A stretch of DNA of 64,000 nt from Verrucomicrobiaceae bacterium (GTDB lineage Bacteria; Verrucomicrobiota; Verrucomicrobiia; Verrucomicrobiales; Verrucomicrobiaceae): NCBI GenBank assembly GCA_016795485.1, contig JAEUHM010000041.1, positions 310,001 to 374,000 of the forward strand, in the 5' to 3' direction. Shown piece after piece: positions 36,318 to 44,935 of this stretch (its first letter is position 1; each line of letters begins with the position of its first letter). The notes below the pieces were generated by a model, which saw only the letters and a program-made list of their open reading frames with translations, was not told where the DNA came from and did not search any database. The translations under genes were made by a program, and so were the position numbers.

Positions 36318-36344
36318 GTGGCGGTTGGACTATCCAACCGCCAC
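36318..36344 (-). promoter_or_regulatory. Stem-loop between atpE and atpF
   Basis: A perfect 12-bp stem (GTGGCGGTTGGA at 36318-36329, TCCAACCGCCAC at 36333-36344) with a 3-nt loop starts 12 nt after the atpE stop. No U-tract follows. Hairpins just after atpE are known ways to stabilise atpE mRNA and give the excess of c subunits; this one is inferred to do the same. Confidence 0.65.
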
Positions 36345-36355
36345 CCCCAGAAGGC

Positions 36356-36610
36356 TTACTTAGCGACGAAGAAGGCAAGAATACCCAGACCTTCAGCAAG
36401 GGCCATGGCGATAATGCCAAGGGTCAGGATGTTACCAAAAGCGCCTGGGTTGCGGCCGACTGCTTCCACAGCCTTGGAGCCGATCAGACCCACGCCAATA
36501 GCAGCACCAGCACCGGCAACAGCCTGGGTGATGTTGCCGGAAACGCCGGTAGCAACTTCAGCACCATGTGCAGCAGCAGCCTGAGCGGTAAGAAGGATTT
36601 CGTTGATCAT
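36356..36610 (-). CDS. atpE: F1F0 ATP synthase subunit c
   Basis: The 84-residue proteolipid has two membrane helices joined by the polar loop GRNP. The ion-binding carboxylate is Glu in MALAEGLGIL. It is followed by Gly, and the residue where Na+-type c subunits carry Gln in helix 1 is Val, so proton coupling is more likely than sodium. The N-terminus has an Ala/Gly/His-containing extension of about 25 residues ahead of helix 1. Confidence 0.96.
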   Translation of the reverse strand: MINEILLTAQAAAAHGAEVATGVSGNITQAVAGAGAAIGVGLIGSKAVEAVGRNPGAFGNILTLGIIAMALAEGLGILAFFVAK

Positions 36611-36687
36611 ATTTAGTGTCTTGTTTGGTGTGTTTCAGGCCCACATCCACACGTTGCGCATGGTCCTGCGAGCCAAATTGGCGTCGT

Positions 36688-37563
36688 CTAGTGATGGGAA
36701 TCCCCTTCTTCATGGCCATGATCATCATGAGCCGTGGAGAGCTGAATGTAGACGGAGCAAAGCAGTGTGAAAACGATGGCCTGAAGCAAACCGACCAGCA
36801 GTTCCATGAAATAGAATGGGAAAGGAATGAGCACGCTGCCTATGAAGTCCCACGGGGCTCCCATTTTGTCCAGAAGCCCAGCCAGCGTGTGAAGCACGCT
36901 CTCACCGGCGAAAATGTTGCCGTAGAGTCGCACCGACAAAGTCATCGGGCGCAAAACAATGGAAACGATCTCAATGACACCCACGAAAAGGAAGACAAGC
37001 GCCACCACGAAACCCATCAAGCCCTTAAGACCACCTTTGGGACCGAAGGTGTGGACGATAAATCCCCAAACTCCCACTTCTCTGAGGGTCAGGTAGATCC
37101 AAACAAGAAATGCAGACATCGCGAGCGCGAGAGTTGCATTCAAATCAGCCGTCGGAGGACGGAAAAGAGGGTCGTGAGCCTCCTTCACAGATAGGGGACC
37201 CGTAGGCTCACCCCAACCAACAGTGCCAACGCCAGGGATCAGGCCAAACCAATTGGAAACGAGGATATAGATGAACAGGGTGCCTAAAAGAGGAAACGCG
37301 AGTTTGACTTGCTTCGGGCCAACGATTGCCTCAATGCGGTTGTAGAGAAACTCGACCAGAAACTCAAACAGGTTCTGAGCCTTATGTGGAATCAGCGACA
37401 TGTTCTTCGTCGCTTTGCCCGAAAACCAAAAGACGATGCCAAGCACACACAGGCCCACAATCACTGAGTTGGTGATGAAGCCAATGTTGCCAAGCTCGGA
37501 GGCAGCAGGTTGTACACCAAGAAGCAGTGGCGTAGCGGCAAGCGAACTGTTCAGGAAATCCAT
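36688..37563 (-). CDS. atpB: F1F0 ATP synthase subunit a
   Basis: The 291-residue membrane stator subunit has the essential arginine in RPMTLSVRLYGNIFAGE and the C-terminal helix (FMELLVGLLQAIVFTLLCSVYIQLSTA). The tail is His/Asp-rich (HDDHGHEEGDSHH). It is the first gene of the operon; no atpI is visible upstream, and the operon is divergent from bamA. Confidence 0.97.
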   Translation of the reverse strand: MDFLNSSLAATPLLLGVQPAASELGNIGFITNSVIVGLCVLGIVFWFSGKATKNMSLIPHKAQNLFEFLVEFLYNRIEAIVGPKQVKLAFPLLGTLFIYILVSNWFGLIPGVGTVGWGEPTGPLSVKEAHDPLFRPPTADLNATLALAMSAFLVWIYLTLREVGVWGFIVHTFGPKGGLKGLMGFVVALVFLFVGVIEIVSIVLRPMTLSVRLYGNIFAGESVLHTLAGLLDKMGAPWDFIGSVLIPFPFYFMELLVGLLQAIVFTLLCSVYIQLSTAHDDHGHEEGDSHH

Positions 37564-37921
37564 AAGGGTCTGAGAGACCGCTATGTCCGGGTTGAAACAA
37601 GCGGGGTAGGATGCTTAGCGGGCAGCATATGCGAGGCAAGCCCTATTTGTGAAAAATTTCACAAAGTCGGAAATAGGCGGACTCCAGACCGAAAAACGCA
37701 AAAGACTGACCTCTTCAGCTAGCCAGGGAGGGTGCCAAATACCAAAAACAGGCACTCAAGGTCTCGTATCTAGGCAAAAATAGGGGTTTTTGGCACTTAT
37801 TGACACCTTGGTTGTGAATAACTCTCACTTATGCAAGTATTTCACCTTGACGCAGGGCCTCCTGTCCGACAGTAATGTGCTCGTTTTTGCCCGAGAAGTC
37901 ACCACTCCAAGACTCGTTCCC
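37564..37921. other. Divergent intergenic region atpB/bamA
   Basis: This 358-bp gap must hold the promoters of the atp operon (leftward) and of bamA-skp-lpxD (rightward). Besides the palindrome at 37646-37665, an inverted pair GTGCCAAA (37732-37739) and TTTGGCAC (37789-37796) and a TTGACA at 37804 are visible. None is close to a good -10 box, so I assign no promoter. No gene is seen. Confidence 0.5.
37646..37665. promoter_or_regulatory. Perfect CRP/FNR-type palindrome between atpB and bamA
   Basis: Nine-base arms TTTGTGAAA and TTTCACAAA are separated by AA. Inside lies TGTGA-N6-TCACA (37648-37663), the exact spacing of a CRP-type operator. It is 82 bp upstream of the atpB start and 256 bp upstream of the bamA start. 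A wider inverted pair CCTATTT (37642-37648) and AAATAGG (37671-37677) partly overlaps it. The binding protein is unknown. Confidence 0.55.
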
Positions 37922-40222
37922 ATGCGTATCCCCTATTTTGTCCTTTCTACAGCCCTGCTGAGCGCTACAATTTGCCTGTCCCCGCAACACTCGCATGCGC
38001 AAGACGCGCCAGTGAATGCGCCGGTAGCTGGCAAGATTGTCAAAAGCCTGAAGGTCGTGTTCAAGGGCCCGTCTTCCATCAGTGAAGCTCGAGTCCGTGC
38101 ACAAATGGCCACGCGTGAAGGTGAGGCATTCACAGACGAGAACGTGGAGCAGGACATCCGTAGCCTTTATGGCACCGGTGCTGTGGACAATGTCGACATC
38201 AGCTCATCTGATGTCGCTGGTGGCGTGGCAGTGACAGTGACTATCACCGGGCGTGGTGCTCTCGGAGATGTTCAGTTCGTTGGCAATACCGCCTATGATC
38301 CAGACAAGCTGCTCAAGGAGATTGAGTTGCGCATCGGTGAGCCAGTGGACGAGGCAAAACTGGCTGCTGGCCAGCAAAAGATCCGCGAACTTTATGAGAA
38401 GAAGGGCTTCTCCGGTATTTTGGTCAATTACTCCACCGAGCCAGACGCTCAGGGCTTCACCAAAGTCATCTACACCATCTCTGAAGGTGCAAAGGGCTTG
38501 GTGAGAAAGATCAACTTCGAGGGCAACAACTCCATCTCTGCCTCTAAGATTCGTGACAAGTTGAAACTGAAGCAAAAGTCTTTCTATCGCGTGTGGCGTG
38601 GCAAGTCCAAGACCATCACTGACGATGTCATGATGGAAGACCGCAAAGCAGTGGAGACGCTCTATCAAGACGAAGGCTTCGTATACATGCAAATCGTCGA
38701 TGTTCGCCGCGAGCAGGTCGACGGCAAGTATGTAGACATCACTTATGTGATCAACGAAGGCAATCGATACGATGTCGCTGAAGTTGCCCTTGATGGAACA
38801 ACCGTTTTCACCCCAGAAGAGCTCGCCAAAGGCCTCAGTTGTGTGGCCGGCTTCCCCTACTCTGGCAGCGATGTCCGCGCTGACGAGAAAATGATTGGAG
38901 ACTACTACGGTTCGCGTGGATACGCCGATGCTCGTGTGGACACCAGCATCGTGCCAGCCGAAGGAAATCAGGTCAAAATCCTCTACCGCATCACCGAGGG
39001 CGGCAAATCTCTTGTTCGCAAACTCAACATCTCGGGCAACGTCACCACACAGGACCGAGTCATCCGCCGCGAGCTTCCCATCTTCCCAGGAGATGAAGTA
39101 AACACCGTCAAGATTGACGCTGGCAAGAATCGTCTGCAAAACACAGGATACTTCAGCGCGGTCGACATCCGCACAAATGACACTGAGCAGGAAGGCTTTA
39201 AGGACATCGACGTTAGCGTTACCGAGCAATCCACCGGGACAGTCAACTTCGGTGCAGGCTTCAGCTCGATCGATAGCTTGGTTGGCTTCCTTGACCTCAC
39301 TCAAACCAACTTCAACATCGGCGGCAAAGGATTCCGCGGTGCAGGACAGCGCTTCCACCTCGGCCTCAAATACGGAACTCGCCGCCGCGACTTCCAACTC
39401 TCGTTCACGGAGCCTTGGTTCCTCGGTCAAAAGCTCGCATTCACCACTGAGCTCTTCTATCGCGATCTATTCTACCTCTCCGATGTATTCGATCAGCAAA
39501 ACTACGGGTTGTCACTCAACTGGAGGAAGCCACTGGGTGAGCACTCCTATGCTGAACTGACCTACACGCTTCAGAACGTGAAGATCCACAACATTGATGA
39601 AAATGCGTCCGACATCATCAAGGCCGAGGAAGGCGAGTATCTTCAGAGCAAAATCGATCTCTCATGGGTGCACGACACGCGCGATAGCGTTTACATCACA
39701 CGCAAAGGCCACAAGTTTGAAATCGGCGGCATGGTGTCCGCTGGTGGTGATGTGGACGTGTATGGCTTCACCTTGAATGCCGCTCAATACTTCCATCTGC
39801 CCTGGGACACGATCCTGAGTGTGGAAGGTTCCTTCCGCACAGTAGACGGCGGTGACAATGTGCCGATCTTTGAGCGTCTCTTCCTTGGTGGTGCTAACAA
39901 CCTTCGTGGTTTCGACTACCGTGATGTGGGTCCAAAAGATGAGTTTGGCGAGCCAATCGGCGGTCTGACATCAGCTTATGCCAGCATCGAATACACCTTC
40001 CCCATCATGGAGAAAGTGCGTGGAGCGGTGTTCTACGACGTCGGTATGGTGAGCGATAGCTCTTTCGACTGGGGTGGCGACATCAACTCCAACGTGGGTG
40101 TGGGTCTGCGTCTCTTCTTGCCTATCGGCCCCATCCGCATCGACTTCGGTATCCCGGTTCAATCGGACGAGTTCAACGACAACTCCGGTCAGTTCCAGTT
40201 TAACGTCGGCTACAAGTTCTAA
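37922..40222 (+). CDS. bamA: Outer membrane protein assembly factor BamA
   Basis: From ATG 37922 the product is 766 residues, with a signal peptide MRIPYFVLSTALLSATICLS ending HSHAQ. The periplasmic part contains successive POTRA domains, seen by their G-x-G-x-x-G-D-V-x-F-x-G-N-t-x-y and RxLYxxxGFxxxxV patterns. The Omp85 barrel carries ERLFLGGANNLRGFDYRDVGP and ends in FQFNVGYKF with a C-terminal Phe. BamA folds and inserts outer-membrane barrels. The upstream in-frame ATG at 37790 is rejected because it places 44 residues ahead of the signal peptide. It is followed by skp and lpxD, a conserved Gram-negative order. Confidence 0.96.
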   Translation: MRIPYFVLSTALLSATICLSPQHSHAQDAPVNAPVAGKIVKSLKVVFKGPSSISEARVRAQMATREGEAFTDENVEQDIRSLYGTGAVDNVDISSSDVAGGVAVTVTITGRGALGDVQFVGNTAYDPDKLLKEIELRIGEPVDEAKLAAGQQKIRELYEKKGFSGILVNYSTEPDAQGFTKVIYTISEGAKGLVRKINFEGNNSISASKIRDKLKLKQKSFYRVWRGKSKTITDDVMMEDRKAVETLYQDEGFVYMQIVDVRREQVDGKYVDITYVINEGNRYDVAEVALDGTTVFTPEELAKGLSCVAGFPYSGSDVRADEKMIGDYYGSRGYADARVDTSIVPAEGNQVKILYRITEGGKSLVRKLNISGNVTTQDRVIRRELPIFPGDEVNTVKIDAGKNRLQNTGYFSAVDIRTNDTEQEGFKDIDVSVTEQSTGTVNFGAGFSSIDSLVGFLDLTQTNFNIGGKGFRGAGQRFHLGLKYGTRRRDFQLSFTEPWFLGQKLAFTTELFYRDLFYLSDVFDQQNYGLSLNWRKPLGEHSYAELTYTLQNVKIHNIDENASDIIKAEEGEYLQSKIDLSWVHDTRDSVYITRKGHKFEIGGMVSAGGDVDVYGFTLNAAQYFHLPWDTILSVEGSFRTVDGGDNVPIFERLFLGGANNLRGFDYRDVGPKDEFGEPIGGLTSAYASIEYTFPIMEKVRGAVFYDVGMVSDSSFDWGGDINSNVGVGLRLFLPIGPIRIDFGIPVQSDEFNDNSGQFQFNVGYKF

Positions 40223-40258
40223 GCTGACCTAGCCAACCGGCACCATCGCATCTCGCAC

Positions 40259-40885
40259 ATGAGGCACCTTTTCATCATCGCCGCCCTGGCTGCTGCCGGA
40301 GCACTCTCTGCCGCCGACCTAAAGATTGGGGTCGTCGACATTGAGCGTGTCTTCCAGGAGTTCTACAAGACCAAGGACGCTAGCACCGTCATGAAAACCA
40401 ACCGCGACAAAGTCGCGCAGGACATGAATGAGCGCTATGCTGCATACAAAGCAAAGGTGGCAGACGTCCAGGCCAAACAGAAAACCATGCAGGACCCCAT
40501 TCTCACCGAGGAAGGGCGAGCCAAGGCCAAGGCGGAATACGATAACCTCGTGAAAGAGGTGCGCTTCATGGAGCAAGAAATCAGCGAGTTCCAACAGAGA
40601 CGCTCCATGCAACTCCGCCAGGAAGACATGGACCTCCAGAAGGGCATCTATCAGGAAATCGTCGATGTGGTTCAGAAGAAAAGCAAAGACGACGCTTATG
40701 ACTTCGTGTTCGACAAGTCGCGCACAGGTTTGAACGGCGTTCCCACCCTTCTGCATCATAAAGGAGCCACCGATTTCACTGACGAGGTCATCGTCGAACT
40801 GAACAAGGCTGCTCCCGCCGCTGACAGCGCCAAGAAGGAAGACGACAGCAAGGACGCGGACAAAAAGAAAGAGTCCAAGAAGTGA
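40259..40885 (+). CDS. skp: OmpH/Skp family periplasmic chaperone
   Basis: The 208-residue protein has a signal peptide (MRHLFIIAALAAAGALSAA), the start KIGVVDIERVFQEFYKTKD and long charged helices (about 45-140), which form the tentacles of the trimeric chaperone. A Lys/Asp-rich tail (KKEDDSKDADKKKESKK) is added at the end. Skp binds unfolded outer-membrane proteins and delivers them to BamA; the gene is 36 bp downstream of bamA. Confidence 0.92.
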   Translation: MRHLFIIAALAAAGALSAADLKIGVVDIERVFQEFYKTKDASTVMKTNRDKVAQDMNERYAAYKAKVADVQAKQKTMQDPILTEEGRAKAKAEYDNLVKEVRFMEQEISEFQQRRSMQLRQEDMDLQKGIYQEIVDVVQKKSKDDAYDFVFDKSRTGLNGVPTLLHHKGATDFTDEVIVELNKAAPAADSAKKEDDSKDADKKKESKK

Positions 40886-40935
40886 TGTGCCCGCCAAGAC
40901 GGCAGCACGTGATCCTTTGTTAAACATTCCATCCA

Positions 40936-40969
40936 AAACGGCGGCCCATCAGAGCCGCCGTTTCTATTT
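40936..40969 (+). terminator. Intrinsic terminator after skp
   Basis: A perfect 10-bp stem (AAACGGCGGC at 40936-40945, GCCGCCGTTT at 40954-40963) with an 8-nt loop ends in TTTCTATTT. It lies 24 bp before the lpxD start, so it may attenuate read-through into lpxD. Confidence 0.7.
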
Positions 40970-40992
40970 CACCCACTACGAACCCACACCCA

Positions 40993-42045
40993 GTGACTAA
41001 ATCCATCACCCTCAAGGCTCTGGCAGACCTCATTCAGGGAACGATCGTACAGGGAGATCCCGAAACCGTCATAACCGGGCTCAACTCGCTCTCAGAATCT
41101 CTGCCGGGCGATGTGTCATTCCTCGGCAACGCGAAATATGCTGCCCAAGTCGCCAAAACACAGGCTGCGGCAGTCATCATCGCACCAGACTTCACAGAAC
41201 GCCCGGAGCGAATCGCATTCATCGCGGTGCCCAACCCGACTCTGGCCTTCTCCGCGGTCATCAGCTACTTCGGGCATGAAAAGAAGAGTCGGCCGCCTGG
41301 GATTCATCCTAGTGCTGTCGTTTCCGTATCAGCCAAGTTGAACGCGGAAAAGGTTCACGTCGGTCCGCTTGCATTCATTGACGATGACGCCGAGATCGGG
41401 GATGGCTGCATCATCCACGCGGGAGCCTGTATTGGCCCAGGGGTAAAGCTTGGCCTCAACTGCATCATTCACAGCAATGCCGTCATCAAAGACTACTGCC
41501 AGTTGGGCGAACGTGTTGTCGTCCATAGCGGCACGGTAATTGGCTCAGACGGCTTCGGTTACGAGTTTGTCCAAGGACGGCACGTCAAAATCGACCAGGT
41601 AGGCATCGTCGAGATCGGAGATGACGTCGAGATTGGCTCCTGCACCACCATAGATCGCGCCCGATTTGGCAAGACCATTATCGGCACCGGGTCAAAGATC
41701 GACAACCTCGTCCAGATCGCGCACAACGTTGTAATCGGCCCGCACTGCGTGATCGTAGCGCAGGTAGGCATCTCCGGAAGCACCAAACTAGGCAGCTACG
41801 TAGTCATGGGTGGGCAGGCTGGGTCCGCAGGACATCTCAACATCGGAGATCAAGTGACCGTGCTTGGCCGAAGCGGAGTGACCAAGGATCTTCCCGGTCC
41901 AGGTCACTACACTGGCTTTCCAGCAAGACCTCTTCATGAGGGCAGAAAACTCCTTGCTGCTCCAGGTCTAGTCCCTGGGTTACAGACGAAATTGAAGGCC
42001 CTTGAAGCACGCCTCGCTGAACTCGAAAAACGTCTGCCGGGTTAA
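40993..42045 (+). CDS. lpxD: UDP-3-O-(3-hydroxyacyl)glucosamine N-acyltransferase
   Basis: LpxD adds the N-linked acyl chain in lipid A synthesis. The 350-residue protein has the N-terminal uridine-binding domain (LNSLSESLPGDVSFLGNAKYAAQ), a long left-handed beta-helix of hexapeptide repeats, and the catalytic histidine region NLVQIAHNVVIGPHCVIVAQVGISGSTKLG. A C-terminal coiled helix (LKALEARLAELEKRL) follows. The start codon is GTG. Its presence shows an LPS-type outer membrane. Confidence 0.95.
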   Translation: MTKSITLKALADLIQGTIVQGDPETVITGLNSLSESLPGDVSFLGNAKYAAQVAKTQAAAVIIAPDFTERPERIAFIAVPNPTLAFSAVISYFGHEKKSRPPGIHPSAVVSVSAKLNAEKVHVGPLAFIDDDAEIGDGCIIHAGACIGPGVKLGLNCIIHSNAVIKDYCQLGERVVVHSGTVIGSDGFGYEFVQGRHVKIDQVGIVEIGDDVEIGSCTTIDRARFGKTIIGTGSKIDNLVQIAHNVVIGPHCVIVAQVGISGSTKLGSYVVMGGQAGSAGHLNIGDQVTVLGRSGVTKDLPGPGHYTGFPARPLHEGRKLLAAPGLVPGLQTKLKALEARLAELEKRLPG

Positions 42046-42102
42046 GCCAAAGCCCCAAGCGGAATCCATTTGAAACCAGCATCTCGCCACTCACCTTCGG
42101 TC

Positions 42103-42606
42103 ATGATCTTTCGCCTCTTCCTTGCCGCCCTCGGTGCTGTAGTCCTCCTGACTTCGTGTGGCACCACTGGAGGCTCGGCGAATGCTTCTGCGCTCATGGC
42201 CGCGCGTGATGCTCAGATAGCCATGGAACCGCCAGGCGACTACTGGATCGGACGCCGCTTCCACATCGAACGAACCCACTTGTGGGGTTATGTGCGGCGT
42301 CCACGCCAGAGTTGGGATAAAGCACGACTCGTCGTCCTTTCTGAGCGCTTTAGCCGCCAGCCAGACCGCTTTGCCGAGAGTGAAACCGCAGACCAGCGTT
42401 ACGGCTACGACCACAACACCGAGTACCGGATCTGGGGCGACTTCTCTGGCAGACGCGTTTACGATCCCAACAGCAACCTCGTGCTCCCTGAGTTCTACAT
42501 TCGCAACTACGAGGTCATCAACACCTCCCCAGGCTTCCTTTTTCGCCCAGGAGAGCGCTTTACCGGCAATCAGTTACTGCGTGTCGAAGAAGGTGCTGAT
42601 CCATGA
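42103..42606 (+). CDS. Hypothetical lipoprotein
   Basis: From ATG 42103 (167 residues) the protein starts with a lipoprotein signal peptide, lipobox LLTSC. The mature part has no recognised domain; it is rich in Arg, Tyr and Trp (GDYWIGRRFHIERTHLWGYVRRP; YDHNTEYRIWGDFSGRRVYDPNSN). The upstream TTG at 42070 would place extra residues before the signal. Its stop overlaps the next start (ATGA at 42603-42606), so it is coupled to the flavin reductase gene, though the functions show no obvious link. Confidence 0.65.
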   Translation: MIFRLFLAALGAVVLLTSCGTTGGSANASALMAARDAQIAMEPPGDYWIGRRFHIERTHLWGYVRRPRQSWDKARLVVLSERFSRQPDRFAESETADQRYGYDHNTEYRIWGDFSGRRVYDPNSNLVLPEFYIRNYEVINTSPGFLFRPGERFTGNQLLRVEEGADP

Positions 42607-43205
42607 CCCTAGATCTCACCGGTCCTCACAAGGACGATGCCTACCTCATCCTCGCTGGCCTCGTCACTCCGCGGCCCATCGCCTTAGTGACTACGGTTGA
42701 CGGCGAGGGTCGTCCCAATGCCGCCCCGTTCAGCTTTTTCAATGTCCTCGGCGACTCACCGCCCATCGTTGGCTTTTGCCCTGGTGATCGCTCTCCAGGT
42801 GTGCCCAAAGACACCGCGATCAACATCCGCCTCACCCAGCAGTTCGTCGTCAATCTCGTAGACGAGACCATTGCCGAGAAGATGAATCTTTGTGCGGCCT
42901 CATTGCCACCAGGAGCCAATGAACTGCTTCACGCCGGCCTCACCGCTGTCGCATCAGACGTCGTGGTGCCTCCTCGCATCCTAGAGGCCCCAGCAAGCCT
43001 GGAGTGCAGGCAGCATACGACCGTCGAGATCGGAGAAAATCGACTGATCATCGGCGAGGTGCTCAGAGTCCACGTTCGCGACGATGTATTTGATCCCAAA
43101 ACGTGGTTGGTCCGCCCCGGCTCATACGTTCCCATCGGCAGAATGCAAAGTCCGCACTGGTATTGCAGAACGAGCGACATCTTTGAGATGCGCAGACCAA
43201 GTTGA
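42603..43205 (+). CDS. Flavin reductase family protein (FMN-binding split barrel)
   Basis: The 200-residue protein has the flavin-reductase-like pattern: RPIALVTTVDGEGRPNAAPFSFFNVLGDSPPIVGFCPGDR, then DTAINIRLTQQFVVNLVDE, and a C-terminal RPGSYVPIGRMQSPHWYCRT. Such proteins bind FMN and reduce it with NAD(P)H or act as small oxidoreductases; the substrate is unknown. It is translationally coupled to the lipoprotein gene upstream. Confidence 0.87.
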   Translation: MTLDLTGPHKDDAYLILAGLVTPRPIALVTTVDGEGRPNAAPFSFFNVLGDSPPIVGFCPGDRSPGVPKDTAINIRLTQQFVVNLVDETIAEKMNLCAASLPPGANELLHAGLTAVASDVVVPPRILEAPASLECRQHTTVEIGENRLIIGEVLRVHVRDDVFDPKTWLVRPGSYVPIGRMQSPHWYCRTSDIFEMRRPS

Positions 43206-43236
43206 CGTGTTATTGACTGGCTGCACACGCACCTTT

Positions 43237-43321
43237 GCCGGCATGGCGGAATGGTAGACGCAACGGACTTAAAATCCGTTGGGGAGCGATCCCCGTGCGG
43301 GTTCGAGTCCCGCTGCCGGTA
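43237..43321 (+). tRNA. tRNA-Leu (anticodon UAA)
   Basis: The acceptor stem GCCGGCA (43237-43243) pairs with TGCCGGT (43314-43320), followed by discriminator A. The anticodon stem ACGGA/TCCGT encloses loop CTTAAAA with anticodon TAA at 43270-43272. A long variable arm (GGGG/CCCC) and the T-arm GCGGG-TTCGAGT-CCCGC are present. CCA is not encoded. The stop codon of the convergent glycosyltransferase gene begins at the next base. Confidence 0.97.
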
Positions 43322-44932
43322 CTACTTTCCGCGTTGGAGCACCAAGAGTTCGGCCCAACTGCTCCTCGCGGCGTTAAACACTTCAACTGTGTGTGCGCTG
43401 AACTCAGCGTGCCGTGCGGCTAAAGCCTCCACGATCTTGGACTCATCGGTTGTTGCCCCCGAGCTCTTCAAAAGGCCAGCCAAAGTCCATTCGCGCTTTA
43501 GCACGATGGCAAATCTGGTTTCCGGCTTGCTGAGTTCACGTTCCAGATCGCGATGTTTGCTCGTGAACTTCCATGCATGATCAAAGTGGAATACGAGGCT
43601 TGGTTCATTGAATTGGCAGGAAACTAGACGGTCTGATGCATTCACGTCCATCGCTAGCTGTGCCCCGGCATGAACTGAGCGAATCGCCGCCGAAACCTCC
43701 TGGCATTGCCATGCAACCAACAGCACCATCGCTATCCACGCTCGGTACTGCTTTAGCAGCAGGAAGCCCATCATCGTCACTGCTGCGACAAGCATCGCGC
43801 CTTGTCGAAGGACCGTCCCAAGACCTGAAGGCCAGTGGAACCCAAAGGCCAACGCAGTTGCTGCGATTGAAATCAACACCCACAAGCCCATCACAAACCA
43901 AAACCATCTGCCAGACGCCTTCACTTTGGCTTGGGTCATCAACAGTATGGCAGCTGGGAATCCAGGCATCACGTAGTGAGGCAACTGGGTGGCATACAGA
44001 GTGAAGATCAAATAAGGGGCCGCGAACCAGCTCACCAGAAAGGCCTGCTGCACATCCCATTCCTTCCTAACGTGCCTCCACACATCGGGAAGTAGGGCCA
44101 TCCAAGGAAACAAGCTCAATAGAGCAGTCACTAGGTAGTAGCCAGGTAATGGCAGCCTGCCATTGAAGGCTCTGGTTCCGCGATCAATCACGTGTTCACC
44201 CATCCCGATGTTCCAGTAAGCACCATTGGTCTGAATCAGTGCAGGAACACCCCAAGCCGCCACGATGACAAGGGTCACCAAGGCCCCAGGAATGATCTTC
44301 ATTGCACCCCACGTCACTGGCTTTCTCCAGAAGGCAAAGCGGAACAGGATCAATCCAATCCCCGGCACCAACCAAGCGATGGGACCCTTTGCCAAAAATC
44401 CCAGTCCAAGTGACGCATAAAGCAACCCATGCCATCCACACCACGCGGCTCGTGGACTCTTCAGCAGTTCACTCAGGGCCCACATGGCGAGGGTGACGAA
44501 GAGAACCATCGGCATATCAGCGACCGCCAGTCGCCCATGCACGAACACTTGAAAGGTAACCAACCACGCAAGACCCGCTCTGAAGCCTCCCCAACGCAAG
44601 AGCACCAACGACACAAGCCACACGGAGAAGATCGTATGCAACCGCGCGGCGAGTTCACTCACCCCCATGAGCCGGTAATGCAGCGCCATCCACCAGTATG
44701 TCAGTGGTGGTTTATCGAACCGATACTCGTTGTTGAAATAGGGCACTGCCCAAGAGCCGCGCTGCATCATTTCCACTGTTGCGTGGGCGAATCGCGGCTC
44801 ATCGCGATCCATCATTGGCAGCGTACCTGAACCGGGCAAATAAAGCAGCGCCGTTAGCGCCAGCAGTAAGAACCATCCGTGCTTGTTCACCAGACGATCG
44901 AGAAAAGATGTCCTCAGTGTGTCAGCCATCAT
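43322..44932 (-). CDS. ArnT/PMT-like membrane glycosyltransferase (GT-C fold)
   Basis: The 536-residue protein has about 10-12 hydrophobic segments and the acidic DRDEPRFAHA motif at 42-51 in the first periplasmic loop, followed by NEYRFDKPPLTYWW; both are marks of the ArnT/dolichyl-phosphate-mannose transferase superfamily. These enzymes use polyprenyl-phosphate sugars to modify lipid A or proteins. The soluble C-terminal part (about 430-536) is less conserved. The exact acceptor cannot be told. Confidence 0.87.
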   Translation of the reverse strand: MMADTLRTSFLDRLVNKHGWFLLLALTALLYLPGSGTLPMMDRDEPRFAHATVEMMQRGSWAVPYFNNEYRFDKPPLTYWWMALHYRLMGVSELAARLHTIFSVWLVSLVLLRWGGFRAGLAWLVTFQVFVHGRLAVADMPMVLFVTLAMWALSELLKSPRAAWCGWHGLLYASLGLGFLAKGPIAWLVPGIGLILFRFAFWRKPVTWGAMKIIPGALVTLVIVAAWGVPALIQTNGAYWNIGMGEHVIDRGTRAFNGRLPLPGYYLVTALLSLFPWMALLPDVWRHVRKEWDVQQAFLVSWFAAPYLIFTLYATQLPHYVMPGFPAAILLMTQAKVKASGRWFWFVMGLWVLISIAATALAFGFHWPSGLGTVLRQGAMLVAAVTMMGFLLLKQYRAWIAMVLLVAWQCQEVSAAIRSVHAGAQLAMDVNASDRLVSCQFNEPSLVFHFDHAWKFTSKHRDLERELSKPETRFAIVLKREWTLAGLLKSSGATTDESKIVEALAARHAEFSAHTVEVFNAARSSWAELLVLQRGK

Positions 44933-44935
44933 TGC

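Noticed and set aside
37791-37806. Sigma-54-like TGGCAC element upstream of bamA
   Set aside because: The required GC of the -12 element is missing at the fixed spacing (TGACA is found instead).
38204-39430. 408-codon minus-strand frame antisense to bamA
   Set aside because: It is a by-product of bamA codon usage; no motif, start context or family resemblance.
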